Assembly: GCA_028818705.1 (NCBI GenBank) | Contig: JAPPNJ010000132.1 | Location: forward strand, 1-42,673 | DNA length: 42,673 bases | Direction: 5' to 3' | DNA from: Candidatus Poribacteria bacterium | Lineage (GTDB): Bacteria > Poribacteria > WGA-4E > WGA-3G | Shown here: positions 1 to 9,147 of the stretch, one piece after another | Numbering within the stretch: the first letter of the stretch is position 1 | Layout of the letters: every line of letters begins with the position of its first letter | Notes under the pieces: model-generated | The model's input: the letters and a program-made list of their open reading frames with translations, nothing else | The model's database searches: none | Told to the model about the DNA's origin: nothing | Position numbers and translations under genes: made by a program

Positions 1-103
1 ACATGCCCTTAGGCAACGCTTTTAGTCGTGTAACCATAACTTTGATAAATGTCAGCTATATTTCTTTCTACCGATACGGTTTTTAACTTAAAACAAAGCA
101 AAA

Positions 104-391
104 TCATTCAACTACATCAGGTTTGACAACTTTAAACTTGAGTTCGCCAGGTTTAACGTAGCCAAGTCGCTTTCTGGCAAGCCTTTCCTTTGTGAGTGTA
201 TCACTCTTCAGCATTTCGACGCGCTGTTGCAGTTGATCTCGTTCGACTTCCAATTTTCGTATCTCAGCACGGTAGGCTTCCTCAGCAATCTGCGCCCGTT
301 GCCAGTCGCTGTAGCCGTTCATGAATTGCCTGACGCTGACCAAAAGCAAACCGATCGCAATTACAAATAGGATTAGACGCACAATGCCCAT
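104..391 (-). CDS. FtsB/DivIC-like septum formation initiator
   Basis: This 95-residue single-pass membrane protein has the FtsB/DivIC layout. A very short cytoplasmic N-terminus is followed by a membrane segment at about residues 4-20, then a coiled coil at about 35-70 rich in Glu, Arg, Gln and Leu, and a basic stretch (KERLARKRLGYVKPGE) that matches the family's conserved region after the coil. In other bacteria these proteins bridge FtsQ/FtsL at the division septum. It lies downstream of enolase on the same strand, the classic eno-ftsB order, although 170 nt of repeat-rich sequence separates the two. GAGG upstream of the ATG could serve as the ribosome binding site. The family is clear; whether to call it FtsB or DivIC is not. 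Confidence 0.85.
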   Translation of the reverse strand: MGIVRLILFVIAIGLLLVSVRQFMNGYSDWQRAQIAEEAYRAEIRKLEVERDQLQQRVEMLKSDTLTKERLARKRLGYVKPGELKFKVVKPDVVE

Positions 392-561
392 AGGATATAC
401 CTCTTAATAGTTGTCGGTTATCAGTACGGTTTGCTACGCAAACCTTTCAGTTTTCAAAAAAGCGGCAATGGAAACACAAAAAGTATACAAGTTTCCATGC
501 CCATTGAAGACTGACAACTGAAAGCGAACGAAGTGAACGCCCTGATGACTCTTACAGAGTG
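392..561. repeat. eno-ftsB spacer with hairpin repeats
   Basis: No gene is supported in this gap. It holds a perfect 7-bp hairpin (GGTTTGC, loop TAC, GCAAACC) near position 440 and a widely spaced inverted pair AGTTGTC/GACAACT. The segment GCGAACGAAGTGAACGCC near 526-541 is related in inverted orientation to the sequence after the third dehydrogenase gene near 16963 (GGGCGTTTCGCTTCGCTCC). It appears to be dispersed intergenic repeat material. Confidence 0.5.
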
Positions 562-1884
<1,323 letters not shown>

Positions 1885-1913
1885 TCACCACGTGTGAGCC
1901 AATGTGACTGGCA

Positions 1914-2606
1914 CTATTCCTCAATAACAGCCTCCGCGAGTAGGTACGCAGATGCCAAAAAGACTAAACTGTAGCCGATGAGCAGCTTCAACCAAAATCT
2001 GTTTTCCAAGCCACCGGTTACCAAAAGTGAGACAGTACACTTCGCACCGCCCATAATGATAGGGATAACAAGGGGGAGTAGGATAACAGAGAGAAGACTT
2101 TCACCACCATTTGCACTTGTAGACATACCAGCTAACAGCACACCGACAGCGCAAAAGCCAAGTGTACCGATACTCAGTACGCCAAACAATTTCAGTAATA
2201 TACCTACCGTTACCACGTCAAGTAAATCTAAGAATTGAAGGGCAATGGGAGTTATGACAATTTCCAATAAAAACAGAAAAATAACGTTACTGACAACTTT
2301 AGAGAGGTAGAGGTTTCCAGCATCGACCCCGGTAAGCCGAATACCCTGCAAAGCAGCGTGTGCGTGTTCTATTGTGAATGAACGATTTAAGGTGATGATT
2401 CCTGCAAAAACGAACGCTGCCCAGAGGACACTCGCTGTTAATTTACCACGTTCTATTCTTTCAGGAAAAATCGGACCAAACGCAAAAGCGAAGATGAGAA
2501 CAACGAGGACACTAAAGACGAAAATTAATGCCAGTGTCTCTTTCGAACGGAATTGGAGTCCAAGGTCTTTGCGAATTAACGCGCCAATTTGACGGAACGG
2601 CTTCAT
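1914..2606 (-). CDS. ccmB: CcmB heme-exporter ABC permease
   Basis: This 230-residue protein with about six membrane segments matches CcmB, the membrane subunit of the CcmAB(CD) ABC transporter of system I cytochrome c maturation. The N-terminal stretch (LIRKDLGLQFRSKETL) and the segment around PLVIPIIMGG are typical of the family. CcmAB uses ATP hydrolysis to release heme-loaded CcmE from CcmC. It lies 37 nt downstream of the ATPase gene. The neighbouring ATPase and the CcmE/CcmF genes in the same strand block support this role over a generic ABC-2 permease. Confidence 0.88.
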   Translation of the reverse strand: MKPFRQIGALIRKDLGLQFRSKETLALIFVFSVLVVLIFAFAFGPIFPERIERGKLTASVLWAAFVFAGIITLNRSFTIEHAHAALQGIRLTGVDAGNLYLSKVVSNVIFLFLLEIVITPIALQFLDLLDVVTVGILLKLFGVLSIGTLGFCAVGVLLAGMSTSANGGESLLSVILLPLVIPIIMGGAKCTVSLLVTGGLENRFWLKLLIGYSLVFLASAYLLAEAVIEE

Positions 2607-2643
2607 GTTTGTCTCGACTTAAAAGTGTCTATCTACAGCTGCT

Positions 2644-3354
2644 TTAGATCGGTTTGCCGACCAACCGTTCCTCATACGTGAGCAGAAGCGTTTCCGCTGT
2701 GATCTCATCTTTCTGTGCGACCTCTTCCAATTCTCCATCCATCATAAAGAGAAACCTTGTGCCCACGAGATAGCCCAGTTCCGTGTTGTGTGTCGTAACG
2801 ACAATGCCCGTTCCTTTTTGGCGTTCCTGCGTAATGCGTTCCAAGACGAACTGCTTAGCAGAAGTATCTAACCCGGAGAAGGGTTCATCGAGTAACAACA
2901 CCGAGGGGGCATGGAGAAGGGCTCTGGCGATCATAAAGCGCTGCGTCATGCCACGAGAGAAAATATGCAGAGGTTCATGAATAAAACGCTGCAGACCGAC
3001 TTCTGCGAGAAGCGTCATTGCGCGATGTTCAAATTCTTTGACCTCGTACATCTGTCCGAAAAACTTGAGATTTTCATAAGGACTGAAGGTCGGGTAAGCC
3101 AGATGTTCATGAATGACAACGCCCAACGTCTTTCGCACGCGCGAGGCATCCGCAATTGCATCTGTGTCTTCAATCTCAAGTTCCCCTGATGTCGGCCGGA
3201 GGAGTGTGGCGAGAATGTTGATGAGCGTCGTTTTCCCCGCACCGTTGGGACCGAAAATCGTAACCACCTCTCCGGGATGAACCGAAAGCGAAGCATTTTT
3301 GACAATTGAGCGGTGTCCAAAGTCCTTTGTGAGCTGGGAAGCACGGATACGCAT
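2644..3354 (-). CDS. ccmA: CcmA-type heme-exporter ABC ATPase
   Basis: This ABC ATPase of 236 residues has Walker A (FGPNGAGKTTL), the signature (FSRGMTQR), Walker B (VLLLDEPFSGLD) and a switch His (TTHN). It pairs with the CcmB permease immediately downstream. The frame stays open upstream to 3480, but the first 42 codons run through a hairpin repeat (3391-3411) and lack ABC similarity, so the ATG at 3354 (MRIRASQLTKDFG) is preferred. No strong ribosome binding site precedes it. The assignment as CcmA rests on the CcmB neighbour. Confidence 0.88.
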   Translation of the reverse strand: MRIRASQLTKDFGHRSIVKNASLSVHPGEVVTIFGPNGAGKTTLINILATLLRPTSGELEIEDTDAIADASRVRKTLGVVIHEHLAYPTFSPYENLKFFGQMYEVKEFEHRAMTLLAEVGLQRFIHEPLHIFSRGMTQRFMIARALLHAPSVLLLDEPFSGLDTSAKQFVLERITQERQKGTGIVVTTHNTELGYLVGTRFLFMMDGELEEVAQKDEITAETLLLTYEERLVGKPI

Positions 3355-3390
3355 GGTGTGAACGATTCCGTAATGGACAAAAAAGACATT

Positions 3391-3418
3391 GGGCGGGACA
3401 CCGACCCGCCCTATATGC
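3391..3418. repeat. GGGCGGG/CCCGCCC hairpin repeat
   Basis: A 7-bp perfect stem (GGGCGGG at 3391-3397, CCCGCCC at 3405-3411) is followed by TATATGC. The 14-mer CCCGCCCTATATGC recurs exactly at 13567-13580, in another intergenic gap. Nearby, the sequence around 3466-3482 (GGGTGCACAACAACCC) forms another inverted repeat. These look like members of dispersed intergenic repeat families. Confidence 0.6.
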
Positions 3419-3502
3419 CAAGGTTTCCATCTGTTACTGGGATGGAGCGTATTAGAAATAAAAAGTAGGGTGCACAACAACCCACCGCTACCACACGCGT
3501 CT

Positions 3503-4411
3503 TTACATCATACGCCGGATGATGGCATCACCCTGTTCCTCAGTAATACCAAGGGATTGATGCGCCATGGGACCGTTTTCTAAAACAGGTTCCATCTCGT
3601 CCAAAGCAGGACGACTGGTATCTTGGTAGAACAATCCGATCGGAATTTCGTCTCCCCACTTGACGGCTTGTTTAAGCGCAGCCTCCTGGTCGCTCGGATC
3701 GTGATTTTCGAGTGCCTGAACACGCGGTTTGAAGAAGTCGTATGTATTGTCTTTATTGAAGGTAATACACGGACTAAACACATCAATAAGGGCAAATCCA
3801 CGGTGTTGCATGCCTTCGTACATCAAGTCTGTTAGCTGCTTCTGATCACCACTGAAACCTCTGGCGACATAAGTTGCCCCTGTAACAATTGCCATAGCAA
3901 TTGGATTGAGGGGTGCCTCTATGTTGCCAAATGGTGTGCTTTTGGTCTCCATCCCGAGCATACTGGTTGGTGAAGCTTGACCAATGGTTAGCCCATAAAT
4001 CTGGTTGTTCATGACAATGTAGAGGAGGTCGATATTTTTCCGCATCGTGTGGACGAAATGGTTTCCACCAATGCCGTATCCATCTCCATCACCGCCGGTT
4101 ACAACCACGTTCATCTGGTGATTCGCAAGTTTGGCACCAGTTGCGACTGCCAAAGACCGTCCGTGGAGGGTATGCATCCCATAAGTTCTCACATAGCCGG
4201 GGAGGTTAGAAGAGCATCCGATTCCACTAACAGTCATGTGTTCATGATTGCCGCGTCCAGACTTCGCGTAAGCAGTTTGGAGAGCGCGGAGCACGCTATA
4301 GTCCCCACAGCCTGGGCACCAATCAGGGTTTACATCGCCTTGGAAGTCTCTCGCCGTGGGTGCACCTTTAATTGGTCTTTCCCGTTTCGCCGGTCTTTCT
4401 TTTCTCGCCAT
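3503..4411 (-). CDS. korB: 2-oxoacid:ferredoxin oxidoreductase, beta subunit
   Basis: This 302-residue beta subunit carries the thiamine diphosphate site and cluster ligands of a 2-oxoacid:ferredoxin oxidoreductase. CPGCG (Cys32, Cys35) and GIGCSSN (Cys66) supply cluster cysteines. GGDGDGYGIGGNH (from about 106) and MNNQIYGLT (from 134) form the TPP-magnesium motif. The set resembles the 2-oxoglutarate enzyme (KorB) that feeds electrons to ferredoxin and makes succinyl-CoA. An ATG at 4420 exists, but AAGGAGG abuts it directly; the ATG at 4411 has ideal spacing and is preferred. The ribosome binding site lies in the last codons of korA, so the two are coupled. Substrate preference is inferred. 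Confidence 0.9.
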   Translation of the reverse strand: MARKERPAKRERPIKGAPTARDFQGDVNPDWCPGCGDYSVLRALQTAYAKSGRGNHEHMTVSGIGCSSNLPGYVRTYGMHTLHGRSLAVATGAKLANHQMNVVVTGGDGDGYGIGGNHFVHTMRKNIDLLYIVMNNQIYGLTIGQASPTSMLGMETKSTPFGNIEAPLNPIAMAIVTGATYVARGFSGDQKQLTDLMYEGMQHRGFALIDVFSPCITFNKDNTYDFFKPRVQALENHDPSDQEAALKQAVKWGDEIPIGLFYQDTSRPALDEMEPVLENGPMAHQSLGITEEQGDAIIRRMM

Positions 4412-4428
4412 CTGATTCATCCTCCTTT

Positions 4429-6210
4429 TTAGACAACAATTTCCTGATAGGGGACATAAAGGTCTGTCTTACTTGTTAAAAGTTCACGGGCTCCGTCAGC
4501 AATGTGGTGTGGCATAAATGGTTCGCCATCGTATTTGCGGATATGTCCGTCGGCTGTAAAGCCGGTTTCACCACGTAGGAATCGTGCGAATTGACCGGTA
4601 TAGTTACACTCAACGACGATGGAATGCGCCGATTTCGAGAGCACCTCGTTGACCGCATTCTCGTCCATTGGATAGAGCCATTTGAAATGGATATGGTTGG
4701 TGGGAATGCCAGCTTCTGTTAGCTGTTCCGCAGCTTCCCCAATAACACTGTGTGTGGAACCCCACCCGACGAGCGTAATTTGGGCATCTTCTGGTCCTTC
4801 AAGCGTTGGGGGTGGGAGCAGTTCCATGATACCGTCCATCTTCCGCTGACGTTTCTCCATGATATCGCGCCGTTTGTGAGGATTCGTGAACTCATCACTA
4901 ATTAGGGTACCATCTTCATCATGATCATCGGTAGCAACGACGTGAACGTGTCCGGGTGTACCGGGGATCGCTCTCGGCGAAATTCCACTATCAGTAATCT
5001 CGTAACGGAGGTATTCACCGTTCGGCTGTATATCACCACTGATAAGTGAACCACGGTCAATTTCTGGCTGCCAATTGACAGATTCTGGGGCAAAGGTTGT
5101 GAAGCCCATGGAGAGGGTCAGATCAGAGAGTACCATGCCTGGGCATTGGAACTTATCTGCGAGATTGAAAACCTCAGGGATGGTATCAAAGCCGTCCATG
5201 ATGCTTGTAGGTGCAGCAACGATTTTCGGAAAATCGCCTTGGCTGGCACCGAGGATTTGCCATAGATCGCCTTGTTCGGTTTTTGTAGGCAAACCTGTGG
5301 ATGGACCACCACGTTGGACGTTAATAACGACGATAGGAATTTCCATCATACCTGCGCTGCCGATGGCTTCCGACATGAGAGCGAATCCGCCGCCTGATGT
5401 TGCGCACATCGCGCGGCACCCAGCATGTGCTGCTCCGATAACCATATTGACAACGCTGATTTCGTCCTCACATTGACGGACCATGATATTGAGGTTACGA
5501 GCATTCTGAGCCATCCAGTGGAGAACACCTGTTGATGGACTCATCGGATAGGCAGCGTAAAATTTGACACCCGCGGCTGCGCCACCCATTGCCATTGCTG
5601 AATTACCATCAACAAAAGCGAGCGGTTTCTGTTTTATAAACTGTGCTTCAAAGGCGGTGAAGTGTTCTGCTGCATAATCGTAACCTGCACGTGCGACTGC
5701 GACATTAGCATCTACAACTGCCTGACCCTTGCGCTTAAGGAAGGTAAGCTCGAGGATATCCTCAAGCACCGATAAATCTCCGCCAACCAGTTTCAAAGCA
5801 ACACCGAATATACAGATATTCAGCATTAACTTTTTTCTATCAGTGTTGTTGGACAACTCTCTATAAGAGATAGGACAGAGCTGGATGTCATCGCGCTCTG
5901 GTGCAGCTTTAACATCATCACTGTTATAAATAATTGCGCCACCGGGTGCGACATGTGGAAGGTGTGTTTCTAAACTGTTCCGGTCCAGGGCAATGATCAT
6001 GTCTATCTTATCGCCGTGGTTGGCTACTGGTTCGGAACTAATTCTGACGGTGAGGAAGGTATGACCGCCGCGGATGAGGGACTGGTAAGCACTATAGGTA
6101 TAGACGTGGAGACCGTGCCGAGCACAGATTTGGCTCATACTCTTACCAACGGTATCAATCCCTTGACCGGGCGCCCCTCCTACAGCGATTACAAAATCGT
6201 ACTTTGCCAT
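4429..6210 (-). CDS. korA: 2-oxoacid:ferredoxin oxidoreductase, fused gamma-alpha subunit
   Basis: This 593-residue protein fuses the gamma domain (about 1-185, with GGAPGQGIDTVGK) to the alpha domain (from about 200, DGNSAMAMGGAAAG then YPMSPST at 221-227, TSGGGFALMSE and QRGGPSTGLPT). The gamma-alpha fusion plus a separate beta subunit is the layout of the aerobic-type KorAB enzymes, such as the mycobacterial one, which replace the 2-oxoglutarate dehydrogenase complex in the TCA cycle. AGGGAG precedes the ATG. A good promoter is seen at 6402-6430. No ferredoxin gene is nearby. The exact 2-oxoacid used cannot be read from sequence alone. Confidence 0.92.
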   Translation of the reverse strand: MAKYDFVIAVGGAPGQGIDTVGKSMSQICARHGLHVYTYSAYQSLIRGGHTFLTVRISSEPVANHGDKIDMIIALDRNSLETHLPHVAPGGAIIYNSDDVKAAPERDDIQLCPISYRELSNNTDRKKLMLNICIFGVALKLVGGDLSVLEDILELTFLKRKGQAVVDANVAVARAGYDYAAEHFTAFEAQFIKQKPLAFVDGNSAMAMGGAAAGVKFYAAYPMSPSTGVLHWMAQNARNLNIMVRQCEDEISVVNMVIGAAHAGCRAMCATSGGGFALMSEAIGSAGMMEIPIVVINVQRGGPSTGLPTKTEQGDLWQILGASQGDFPKIVAAPTSIMDGFDTIPEVFNLADKFQCPGMVLSDLTLSMGFTTFAPESVNWQPEIDRGSLISGDIQPNGEYLRYEITDSGISPRAIPGTPGHVHVVATDDHDEDGTLISDEFTNPHKRRDIMEKRQRKMDGIMELLPPPTLEGPEDAQITLVGWGSTHSVIGEAAEQLTEAGIPTNHIHFKWLYPMDENAVNEVLSKSAHSIVVECNYTGQFARFLRGETGFTADGHIRKYDGEPFMPHHIADGARELLTSKTDLYVPYQEIVV

Positions 6211-6401
6211 CTTGGCTCCCTTCTAATTTTTCCATATTCCATTCTGATGTCGTACAATCTACCGAAAACACGCCACAGTTCGATGAACCCGACAACACCA
6301 GATTGGTGGATAAATAAGCAAATTGATTCTTTGTTAGTTACGTTGCAATATTTGCGCCTTTTTCTTAATATTCACACACATAAAATAGTCTACTTTCTTT
6401 A

Positions 6402-6430
6402 ATTATACCATATTTGCTTCAAATTTTCAA
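6402..6430 (-). promoter_or_regulatory. Predicted sigma70 promoter for korAB
   Basis: Read on the minus strand, TTGAAA (6425-6430) and TATAAT (6402-6407) are separated by exactly 17 nt. This sits just beyond the stop codon of the 202-residue HEAT gene and leaves a leader of about 185 nt before korA. It suggests that korAB, and possibly ccmAB and eno after it, have their own start independent of the upstream ccm genes. Confidence 0.65.
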
Positions 6431-6435
6431 GTTTT

Positions 6436-7044
6436 TTAAGGATACAATGCTATGAGTGCCTGTTTCGCTTCTGGCGTGTCAATCTTTTCCAATGCATACA
6501 CCACATGGTGTTGAACGCGCTCAGAATCGTCCTCCAATGCCTCAATCAGGGCGGGTACAGCGTCCTTGGCAGCACCTCCAAGATTTGCGAGTGCGTAGGC
6601 ACTATAGGTTCGGACCTCTTCTTCTGGATCGGCTAAAGCCCGAATGAGTACAGGTATTGCCTCAATTGCTGCAACCCCCATACGGCTGAAGGCGCGGACA
6701 GCATACTCGCGAAGCTGCTCGTCTAAGTCTTGTAAAGCTTCACTCAATGCGGGAATAGCAGGTGTGCCGATGCGGCTTAACGTATCACTAATGCAGAGAG
6801 CGTGGTACCGTTCCACTATCGCCAATTCATCCATAAGAATCGGCACTGCAGCTTCGCCGATTTCTGCTAAGACATCGGAGGCTTGATCAGAAACATCCCA
6901 CAAATTCTCGGCAAGTGCCTCAACCAATTGTGGTATAGCCGGTTCACCGATAGCAACCAATTCCGTTTTCGCAGCCTCGCGGACATCGTCATCCATATCT
7001 GACAAATCGTGGATTAAGTCAGCTATGGCGCGTTCGCTGTCCAT
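6436..7044 (-). CDS. HEAT-repeat protein (202 aa)
   Basis: This protein is built from about five HEAT/PBS-lyase-like helical repeats. Recurring blocks end in IG-x-PAIPxL or equivalents (AIGEPAIPQLVEAL, EIGEAAVPILMDEL, RIGTPAIPALSEAL, NLGGAAKDAVPALIEAL). It is acidic with no signal peptide, so it is probably a cytoplasmic scaffold. Its first 52 residues are about half identical (28/52) to those of the next gene upstream, the 131-residue HEAT protein, showing a tandem duplication. It ends the ccm-associated block, six bases after the preceding gene. Its function is unknown. Confidence 0.85.
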   Translation of the reverse strand: MDSERAIADLIHDLSDMDDDVREAAKTELVAIGEPAIPQLVEALAENLWDVSDQASDVLAEIGEAAVPILMDELAIVERYHALCISDTLSRIGTPAIPALSEALQDLDEQLREYAVRAFSRMGVAAIEAIPVLIRALADPEEEVRTYSAYALANLGGAAKDAVPALIEALEDDSERVQHHVVYALEKIDTPEAKQALIALYP

Positions 7045-7049
7045 CGCAC

Positions 7050-7445
7050 TTATTCTCCTTTCTTAACGTACGCCAACATTGTGATAAGACGGTCAGTCTG
7101 TTCGGGTCGCAAATACTTATAAAACCACTCCGAAAATTCGCGTTCGGCTCTCGTGAGTTCCGCTGTCAACTCTGGGACCGTGGATTCCCCAATTGCTGCC
7201 AGTATCTCCGAAGCCTGATTCGCCATCTGTTCCATGTAAACAGGGATAGCAGATTCTTCGATGTGCGTGTAGAACTCAGCACCATACCCAGAAACATACC
7301 AGCATTCCTGAGTAAGCACATCAATTAGCTGCGGAACGGCGGGGCCACCTATGGCAATCAATTCAGCTTTCGCGGCGTCCCGAACATTCTCATCTATATG
7401 ACCTAACATGACTATCAAATCAGCGATGTGGTGTTTGCTATGCAT
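7050..7445 (-). CDS. Chimeric short HEAT-repeat protein (131 aa)
   Basis: Residues 1-103 are HEAT-like and paralogous to the following 202-residue protein: the start aligns at 28 of 52 positions, and residues 76-104 align with that protein's second repeat. Residues 105-131 instead match the last residues of the preceding membrane protein (YKYLRPEQTDRL against YKRLRREQTERL; about 15 of 27 identical). The gene therefore looks like a fusion made by tandem duplication of the junction between its two neighbours. Its start overlaps the upstream gene's stop by eight bases. It may be expressed, since an AAAGGAG site for the next gene is kept in its tail, but function is unknown. Confidence 0.75.
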   Translation of the reverse strand: MHSKHHIADLIVMLGHIDENVRDAAKAELIAIGGPAVPQLIDVLTQECWYVSGYGAEFYTHIEESAIPVYMEQMANQASEILAAIGESTVPELTAELTRAEREFSEWFYKYLRPEQTDRLITMLAYVKKGE

Positions 7446-8754
7446 TGTTTCCCCTTTTTTGTTGCTCTAAGAGCGTGGTGAGGCGTTCCGTTTGTTCTCG
7501 GCGCAGGCGTTTGTAGACGCGCTCCGAGATCTCTTGCTTCTCGTATTTATCATCAAGATATGTAATGAATTCAAGCCTTGCTATGCGGACATGTTCACAG
7601 TCATCAGGATTCAGTTTACGGAGCCAACCTGCATCTGGCGGTGCTGTGGCATCGCCAGTATTGGACGCCGTATTATTGTTGGCAGATCGGAGTTTGAAAA
7701 GTGCGGCGACGAAAAAGCCGCCGGTGAGTGCTGCAGCAACAGTAATAAGAATTAACTGTCCGAGGTTAGATGTTTGCCCGGGTAAGGCACCACGGGTGCC
7801 ACCCATGTTTACATTAAGCGTTAAATCAACCGTTTCACCCGCCTCGAACGCCTTTGGCGCAGTACTCTGATATATAAGATAAACGTTATTATGGATTTGT
7901 TCGCGCCTCGGTGTACCGAAAAACTTGGCGCGCGGTGCAAAGCCGATACCCTCAGGGACAAAGAACAAGAATTCTGCGGTCTCAAAATCCAAGCGACGGG
8001 ATAAATCCAGTCTATTTTTTTCAACGTGAAAGATATAAGTATAGCCTAACTGCGATTCTCCAGGGGGTAGTGGTGTTGTGAGAATAACTGCATTGGTGGC
8101 AGGATTTATCGTGAGTGCTGTTGGTGAATGTGGTTGAAAACCCTCAGTCCCTTTCGGGAGTGTCAAATGCAATCCAACTGTTTGTGTACCTTGCTGGGTT
8201 TGAAAAGGCAGATCACTGCGGTTTTCAACGCCGATTGCCTCAATAACCGTGACAGCACCATCTGGTGGGTGGTCCGCAGGCGGCGGTCCAATGATAAATG
8301 TATGCGTTTTAACCTGAACTTGCGTTTTGTCGTCTGTAAACGCTCCAATGTCAAAGTCGAGCGTTATATTCGGAGCCCAAGTTGATAAAACCAGATCTTT
8401 CTCAGTATAATCAGTGCCTTCATAAACGGTAGAGACCGTGTAATGGACACTCGGATCAAGCGGTAAATTACCAAAACGGTAGTGCCCATTTTCATCTGTT
8501 GTTGTTTCTTGGGTCTCCACAGTATCTACTTTATGAACAGTGAGGATCATAGGCTGCGCAACGAGAGGCTTCTCACGCTTTCTGTCTATAACCTTACCTT
8601 GAATGTCGCCCGGCTTTGCTGTCTGTGCATGAGAGATAGAAAGCCAGAAAAAAATCAGGGCAACTGCTAACAGGCTACCGATGCACGACGCCGCGACATA
8701 TTTAACCTGCGAGTTGCCTTTCAAATTGCTGTATGAAAATAGGTTAATGCGCAT
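7438..8754 (-). CDS. Membrane-anchored carboxypeptidase-regulatory-like domain protein in the ccm block
   Basis: This protein has 438 residues from the ATG at 8754, which lies three bases past the stop of the ccmI-like gene. An N-terminal membrane or signal segment (about 20-42, ending SHAQT) precedes a CarboxypepD_reg-type beta-sandwich (GDIQGKVIDRKREKPL to about residue 120). A further extracytoplasmic beta-rich region follows, then a second membrane helix near 340-362 and a charged cytoplasmic-type tail. The tail (YEKQEISERVYKRLRREQ) resembles the charged segment after the membrane helix in CcmI-like proteins. Its place between ccmI and the HEAT genes suggests a link to cytochrome maturation or assembly, but no known function is recognised. 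The open frame reaches 8787, overlapping ccmI; that start is less likely. Confidence 0.75.
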   Translation of the reverse strand: MRINLFSYSNLKGNSQVKYVAASCIGSLLAVALIFFWLSISHAQTAKPGDIQGKVIDRKREKPLVAQPMILTVHKVDTVETQETTTDENGHYRFGNLPLDPSVHYTVSTVYEGTDYTEKDLVLSTWAPNITLDFDIGAFTDDKTQVQVKTHTFIIGPPPADHPPDGAVTVIEAIGVENRSDLPFQTQQGTQTVGLHLTLPKGTEGFQPHSPTALTINPATNAVILTTPLPPGESQLGYTYIFHVEKNRLDLSRRLDFETAEFLFFVPEGIGFAPRAKFFGTPRREQIHNNVYLIYQSTAPKAFEAGETVDLTLNVNMGGTRGALPGQTSNLGQLILITVAAALTGGFFVAALFKLRSANNNTASNTGDATAPPDAGWLRKLNPDDCEHVRIARLEFITYLDDKYEKQEISERVYKRLRREQTERLTTLLEQQKRGNNA

Positions 8755-8755
8755 A

Positions 8756-9115
8756 TTATGTTCCGCGTTGTTGTTTAAACCTCTCAATTTCTGCTTCTAC
8801 ATCTGACAGCGATTCCTCTTCAAGCTGCATGATAACGCTTGCGGTTTCTTGCAAGAGCGACTCGCGTAATTTTTGGTAGTCGGCTTCCGAGAGTTTCCCT
8901 GTTTCGTAGTCCTCGTCAAGTTCTGTTAGAGCGGCGTAGCTGCGCTCACGTTCCTGAAAGAGGGTCCGCCGTCGTTCTTCAATTATGTCCTCGGACATTG
9001 TATTGTGTTGTGTCCCTGTTTTCGAGAAGATCGGAAGTCCGAGATAAACAAGCAATGCAATGCCAAGAATCAGTATCCACAAAAGGAGAAGAGAAGACAT
9101 AAAAAACCTTTTCAA
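8756..9115 (-). CDS. Short CcmI-like cytochrome c biogenesis protein
   Basis: This 119-residue protein has one membrane segment (about 8-28) followed by a Glu/Arg-rich region with the CcmI N-terminal pattern (AALTELDEDYETGKLSEADY). CcmI normally binds apocytochrome through a C-terminal TPR domain; here that domain is missing, so only the membrane and coiled part remains. The gene sits between the ccmH-like gene and the CarboxypepD_reg protein. Its end (DVEAEIERFKQQRGT) closely resembles the end of the preceding CcmH-like protein (QVEAELERYKQQK). Confidence 0.7.
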   Translation of the reverse strand: MKRFFMSSLLLLWILILGIALLVYLGLPIFSKTGTQHNTMSEDIIEERRRTLFQERERSYAALTELDEDYETGKLSEADYQKLRESLLQETASVIMQLEEESLSDVEAEIERFKQQRGT

Positions 9116-9147
9116 AATGCACTATTTCGTGCGAAAAACCGACCCAC

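Noticed and set aside
3355..3480. Extended N-terminus for the ccmA ATPase
   Set aside because: The 42 codons pass through a hairpin repeat and have no ABC-transporter similarity.
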